Assembly (NCBI GenBank): GCA_002412705.1
Contig: DHVO01000212.1
Span: 1-9,464 of the forward strand
DNA from: Bacteroidales bacterium UBA5206
GTDB taxonomy: Bacteria; Bacteroidota; Bacteroidia; Bacteroidales; Tenuifilaceae
Direction of reading: 5' to 3'
Length of the DNA stretch: 9,464 nt
The first letter of the stretch is position 1; every line of letters starts with the position of its first letter. The notes under the pieces were generated by a model. It did not search any database and was not told where the DNA came from. It worked only from the letters and a program-made list of their open reading frames with translations. Below, one piece after another: positions 6,929-9,464 of the stretch. A program made the translations under genes and the position numbers.

Positions 6929-7786
6929 CTATAATCGTTGAAAAATGGTAGGCTTAATCTGCTTTAATGGCACATCCATATTCATAATAGACTCCGAGTG
7001 TCCCAAAAAGAAGTACCCACCTGATTTTAGCTTGCTACAAAGCTTGTTTATCACCTTTTCCTGTGTTGCCCTATCAAAATAGATAAGCACGTTACGGCAG
7101 AATACAACATCAAATGTTTCGGGGATGTCGTAGTACGCATCCATAAAGTTAAGCCGTCCAAACCTAACCTTTTTGCGTAGCTCGGGAACTACCTTAACTG
7201 TAGGATTGGTTCTCTCCTTGCTTTTTAAAAAGTACTTGCGCTTAATGTCCATTGGGATGTTAGCAACCCTATCCTCTTTGTAAACAGCTTCAACAGATTT
7301 TTGAAGAATTTGGGTTGATAAATCGGTTCCCACAATGCTGTAGTCGAACCCAGAATTTGCATTGGCAAACTCTTGTAAAACAATAGCAATGGTATAAGGT
7401 TCTTCGCCACTGGAACAACCTGCACTCCAAATTTTTAAAGGACCATTTACGCGTCTGTTCTCATAAAACTGGGGAAGCACCTCCTTTGATAAAAAATCGA
7501 AGTGAATGGGCTCCCGAAAAAAGTCCGTTTTATTTGTGCTAACCACATCAAGCATATGGATAATTTCGATACCCGTATTATCCTTATGAAAAACGTATTC
7601 GCAGTAATCCTTAAATGAGGTCATTTTAAGCTCTCTAAGCCGCTTTTGTAAGCGGCTTTGGAGCATAATTTTTTTTACCTGAGGCATTTTTATCCCGCTC
7701 TCCTTATAGATAAAGCTGCTGAGCTTATCAAACTCATCCTGAGAGAGCTGGGCACGGTATATCTCATTCAAATTAGGATCGAACAT
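6929..7786 (-). CDS. cheR: Chemotaxis protein methyltransferase CheR
   Basis: CheR transfers methyl groups from S-adenosylmethionine to receptor glutamates, opposing CheB. The 285-residue protein has the helical N-terminal CheR domain (about 15-75) followed by the methyltransferase domain. It shows the family motifs TNKTDFFRE (84-92), the SAM-binding loop WSAGCSSGEEPYTIAI (120-135), the acidic residue D155 ending the next strand (GTDLS), FCRNVLIYFD (229-238) and LGHSES (261-266). Length is normal and no TPR or other extension is fused. The ATG lies 23 bp after the stop of the outer-membrane barrel gene, so those two are probably co-transcribed. The following kinase-like gene begins 121 bp downstream (49 bp if its alternative TTG start is used). 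Its substrates, methyl-accepting chemoreceptors, are not in the window. Confidence 0.97.
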   Translation of the reverse strand: MFDPNLNEIYRAQLSQDEFDKLSSFIYKESGIKMPQVKKIMLQSRLQKRLRELKMTSFKDYCEYVFHKDNTGIEIIHMLDVVSTNKTDFFREPIHFDFLSKEVLPQFYENRRVNGPLKIWSAGCSSGEEPYTIAIVLQEFANANSGFDYSIVGTDLSTQILQKSVEAVYKEDRVANIPMDIKRKYFLKSKERTNPTVKVVPELRKKVRFGRLNFMDAYYDIPETFDVVFCRNVLIYFDRATQEKVINKLCSKLKSGGYFFLGHSESIMNMDVPLKQIKPTIFQRL

Positions 7787-7809
7787 CGCAAATAATCTTT
7801 GTTAAATAT

Positions 7810-9063
7810 CTAAAAGTCGTACTGTAAAGCAAAAAGGAAACGAGTGTTACCAATTAGCTCGCTATTTGTAACCTTTGCTTTATTGGCAATGTCGATAGTG
7901 CCATAAGCAGCAGCAGTATACTCAACCTCAAATGCAAATAGGTACTGATTTTTACGGTACATTACATTGGGCGACACACGGAACATGTAGTCGATATCGG
8001 CTCCCCTGCCATAAATGCCTGCTGCAGAAACCACATTATCGGCTGCCCCTAGGTTTTTAGCATACCCGCCGAATAGGCCAACCTGAAGATCCTTACCATA
8101 TGTAACATTGGTAAAGGCAAAGAAGTGTCGTAACGAAGTATAGGTTTCGGCACCCGTTTGGGCATCAACAGAGGCTACGCCATACCCACCTAACATTAGG
8201 TGATCGGCAAGGTTTTGTCCGTACATCACCTTAGAGCGAATGGTTAACTTGTTTGCCTGAACCTTTAAAAAGGCCATACCCGATAGTGTACTAATACGCT
8301 CGGTTGTGGCAAACTTAGATTTTCCATCAACTGGTGAAATGGTAAAAAGCCTTGGGCGGAGACTCTTAAAATCTGCTGCAACGCCAGCTGTAAAGGTGCT
8401 GCTCTTAAACTGTAGCTGAGCAAAAAGATTGGGCAAAACTGCATTCCTTAAATAGGATGAGGATGCTCCATCGGGACCAAAGCTTTTGTAATCGCTCTGG
8501 TGTATGGCCGAAACGGTTCCAAAGAATCCCTTAGAAATTTCGTGAGTTAAAGTAACTTGAGGGCTACGATTAAAGCTCTGGAATGGAGCTCCTGTATTCA
8601 ACCCCACCACATATGGGTAAACGTCGGCAACAAGCATTGGGTGCCAGGTTTGACCGGCCATAAGCTTGGTTCTACCCCAGTTTAGTGTTGCAAGTGCATG
8701 CCTAAATCTGAAGTGCACATTTGAACTTAACCCTGTAAAATCGGCTTCAACAAGGATAGTGGATTTTGCCCCAAAAATATCGGGCATGGTAATATTCGTT
8801 CTCAAGCGTGTTGCCATAGCCAAAGAGTTTAACCCAGGTGCCGCTAATATATCCTCACCGTTGGCATCTAACGAGGGTGCTTTAGGGTACAACAGGAAAA
8901 GGCCATCAATGGCTTCTACGTTCTGTCTGGTATCGTACCAGTACTCAAAACGGAAAAACCCGCTAAAGTCAGCCTTTGGCTTGGTTACTACTGTTGTATC
9001 GGTTAAAGCATAAGCACTACTTACCAGCGTGCTTACAAGTAGAATAAGGTATAGTTTCCTCAC
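7810..9063 (-). CDS. Porin-like outer-membrane beta-barrel protein of unknown function
   Basis: A 417-residue secreted protein. The N-terminus MRKLYLILLVSTLVSSAYA is a clear signal peptide with a likely cleavage after Ala-Tyr-Ala (residue 19). The mature part is dominated by alternating polar/hydrophobic strands, with runs such as DFSGFFRFEYWYDTRQ, TRLRTNITM and YLFAFEVEYTAAAYG, and ends FLFALQYDF with a terminal Phe, the usual outer-membrane barrel signature. It resembles unnamed porin-superfamily proteins common in Bacteroidales (conserved-looking stretches such as GQTWHPML, NTGAPFQSFNRSPQ, LMLGGYGV). Substrate is unknown. The start is GTG: an in-frame stop occurs four codons upstream and no ATG precedes the signal peptide. 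The gene begins 30 bp after the inverted-repeat terminator downstream of cheW and ends 23 bp before cheR, so it may be the first gene of the cheR-led transcript. A barrel protein inside a chemotaxis cluster is unusual. Confidence 0.8.
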   Translation of the reverse strand: MRKLYLILLVSTLVSSAYALTDTTVVTKPKADFSGFFRFEYWYDTRQNVEAIDGLFLLYPKAPSLDANGEDILAAPGLNSLAMATRLRTNITMPDIFGAKSTILVEADFTGLSSNVHFRFRHALATLNWGRTKLMAGQTWHPMLVADVYPYVVGLNTGAPFQSFNRSPQVTLTHEISKGFFGTVSAIHQSDYKSFGPDGASSSYLRNAVLPNLFAQLQFKSSTFTAGVAADFKSLRPRLFTISPVDGKSKFATTERISTLSGMAFLKVQANKLTIRSKVMYGQNLADHLMLGGYGVASVDAQTGAETYTSLRHFFAFTNVTYGKDLQVGLFGGYAKNLGAADNVVSAAGIYGRGADIDYMFRVSPNVMYRKNQYLFAFEVEYTAAAYGTIDIANKAKVTNSELIGNTRFLFALQYDF

Positions 9064-9093
9064 GATTAAACTTTAGTAATTGTATTAAACATC

Positions 9094-9167
9094 AAAAAGG
9101 CTGTTCAAAAAGATTTTCCAGCATCAACTCCTCAATCTTTACAAGGGAGCGACTTTTTGAACAGCCT
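9094..9167 (-). terminator. Long inverted repeat, probable intrinsic terminator of cheW
   Basis: Two perfectly complementary 15-nt arms, AGGCTGTTCAAAAAG (9098-9112) and CTTTTTGAACAGCCT (9153-9167), flank a 40-nt loop that contains a further short CTCC/GGAG pairing. On the minus strand the G/C-rich base of the stem is followed at once by a run of T (9098-9094), as in a Rho-independent terminator for cheW, whose stop lies 70 bp upstream. On the plus strand the stem is followed by CTTATTTGG, a poorer U-tract. The loop is long for a plain terminator, so a small mobile repeat (MITE-like) serving as a terminator is an alternative; no transposase is present. Confidence 0.7.
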
Positions 9168-9237
9168 CTTATTTGGTTTCGCATTGCAACTATCGCAATT
9201 GCTTTGCGCCAAAACAAAATATTGCAGAACCCTTTAG

Positions 9238-9464
9238 CTAGCCAATTTCCTCGATCTCGCTAGTTTTCTCGGTTTCGTCGGCCTTATCTTTCATGCTAGA
9301 TAGCTCGTCTGAAGAGAATACCGAGTCCATGTTAAGAATCATAATAAAGCGATCGTCGATATTGGCTACGCCCTCAATAAACTCCGATTTGTACTTGCTT
9401 CCAATGCTAGGTGCAGGCAGAAGCGTGTTCTCATCAAGTTCAAGAACGGCTTGAACGGAATCAA
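9238..9464 (-). CDS. cheW: Chemotaxis coupling protein CheW, C-terminal fragment (partial)
   Basis: The last 74 complete codons of a CheW-like protein, running off the right edge. CheW links chemoreceptors to the CheA kinase in the cytoplasmic signalling array. The visible part reads DSVQAVLELDENTLLPAPS, then FIEGVANIDDRFIMILNMDSVFSSDEL, the standard last strands of the CheW fold (DSV..V, pro-rich loop, FI.GVA..D.RFI.ILN.D..F). A short charged tail of about 20 residues (SSMKDKADETEKTSEIEEIG) follows the fold. Because only the end is present, a CheW domain at the C-terminus of CheA or CheV cannot be strictly excluded, but CheA usually ends differently and a stand-alone CheW is more likely. A terminator-like inverted repeat lies 70 bp downstream of the stop. 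Confidence 0.88.
   Translation of the reverse strand, partial: DSVQAVLELDENTLLPAPSIGSKYKSEFIEGVANIDDRFIMILNMDSVFSSDELSSMKDKADETEKTSEIEEIG

Noticed and set aside
7736..7747. LSQDEFDKL near the CheR N-terminus as a FliM-like CheY-docking peptide
   Set aside because: It is part of the first helix of the folded CheR N-terminal domain, where a similar sequence is normal for the family, so it is unlikely to be a free docking peptide.
8666..9013. A 115-codon plus-strand open frame opposite the outer-membrane barrel gene
   Set aside because: It is fully antisense to a gene with a clear signal peptide and barrel pattern, and its translation has no recognisable domain. It is a shadow of minus-strand coding.
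9094..9167. Insertion-sequence end
   Set aside because: No transposase, no second copy in the window and no visible target-site duplication; a terminator explains the structure more simply.
9183..9202. ATTGC/GCAAT inverted repeat and GCAATTGC palindrome between cheW and the long inverted repeat
   Set aside because: The arms are 5-8 bp with no T-run or adjacent promoter element; this is within chance expectation for a short spacer.
1..9464. CRISPR array, tRNA, rRNA or riboswitch
   Set aside because: No regularly spaced repeats, tRNA-like cloverleaf, rRNA-like sequence or recognisable riboswitch motif was seen in the short intergenic gaps.

Overview
The window reads as a Bacteroidota (Bacteroidales-like) chromosome segment. 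The reasons are a DUF4407 membrane protein, a GAF/PAS sensor with the RNWIAEGLAKF linker common in that phylum, a porin-like barrel of a type I associate with Bacteroidales, A/T-rich leaders without clear Shine-Dalgarno sequences, and moderate G+C. This placement is inference from gene content; there is no rRNA or other phylogenetic marker in the window.

Every supported gene lies on the minus strand, so transcription runs from high to low coordinates. In that order: the 3' end of cheW (9464-9238); a strong 15-bp stem inverted repeat that looks like an intrinsic terminator (9167-9094); a signal-peptide-bearing outer-membrane beta-barrel protein (9063-7810); cheR (7786-6929); a small cytoplasmic histidine-kinase-like protein (6807-5908); cheD (5896-5417); cheB (5391-4321); a DUF4407 four-helix inner-membrane protein (4311-2893); a two-TM HAMP-like/GAF/PAS/PAS/PAS sensor with no output domain (2804-522); an intrinsic terminator (501-467); and, separately, the 5' end of dnaX (293-1) behind its own probable promoter. 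Gaps between genes from the barrel protein to DUF4407 are mostly 9-25 bp (121 bp before the kinase-like gene), consistent with one operon. The sensor gene follows after 88 bp and ends at the terminator.

The recognisable core is the adaptation branch of chemotaxis: CheR methylates receptors, CheB demethylates or deamidates them, CheD deamidates them, and CheW couples receptors to CheA. CheA, CheY and canonical methyl-accepting receptors are not in the window and would be expected beyond the right edge or elsewhere. No flagellar gene is present.

The accessory genes are the interesting part. The kinase-like protein keeps a complete ATP-binding domain, but the phospho-acceptor histidine of its HisKA helix is asparagine. 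The DUF4407 protein starts 9 bp after cheB, has a large predicted periplasmic coiled-coil domain and a long acidic cytoplasmic tail, and nearly ends in a peptide that resembles the CheY-binding N-terminus of FliM. The last gene is a sensor that stops exactly at a PAS domain. Together they suggest a non-flagellar chemotaxis-derived signalling module in which DUF4407 may be a membrane output and the pseudokinase a regulator. This is a hypothesis, not a demonstrated system.
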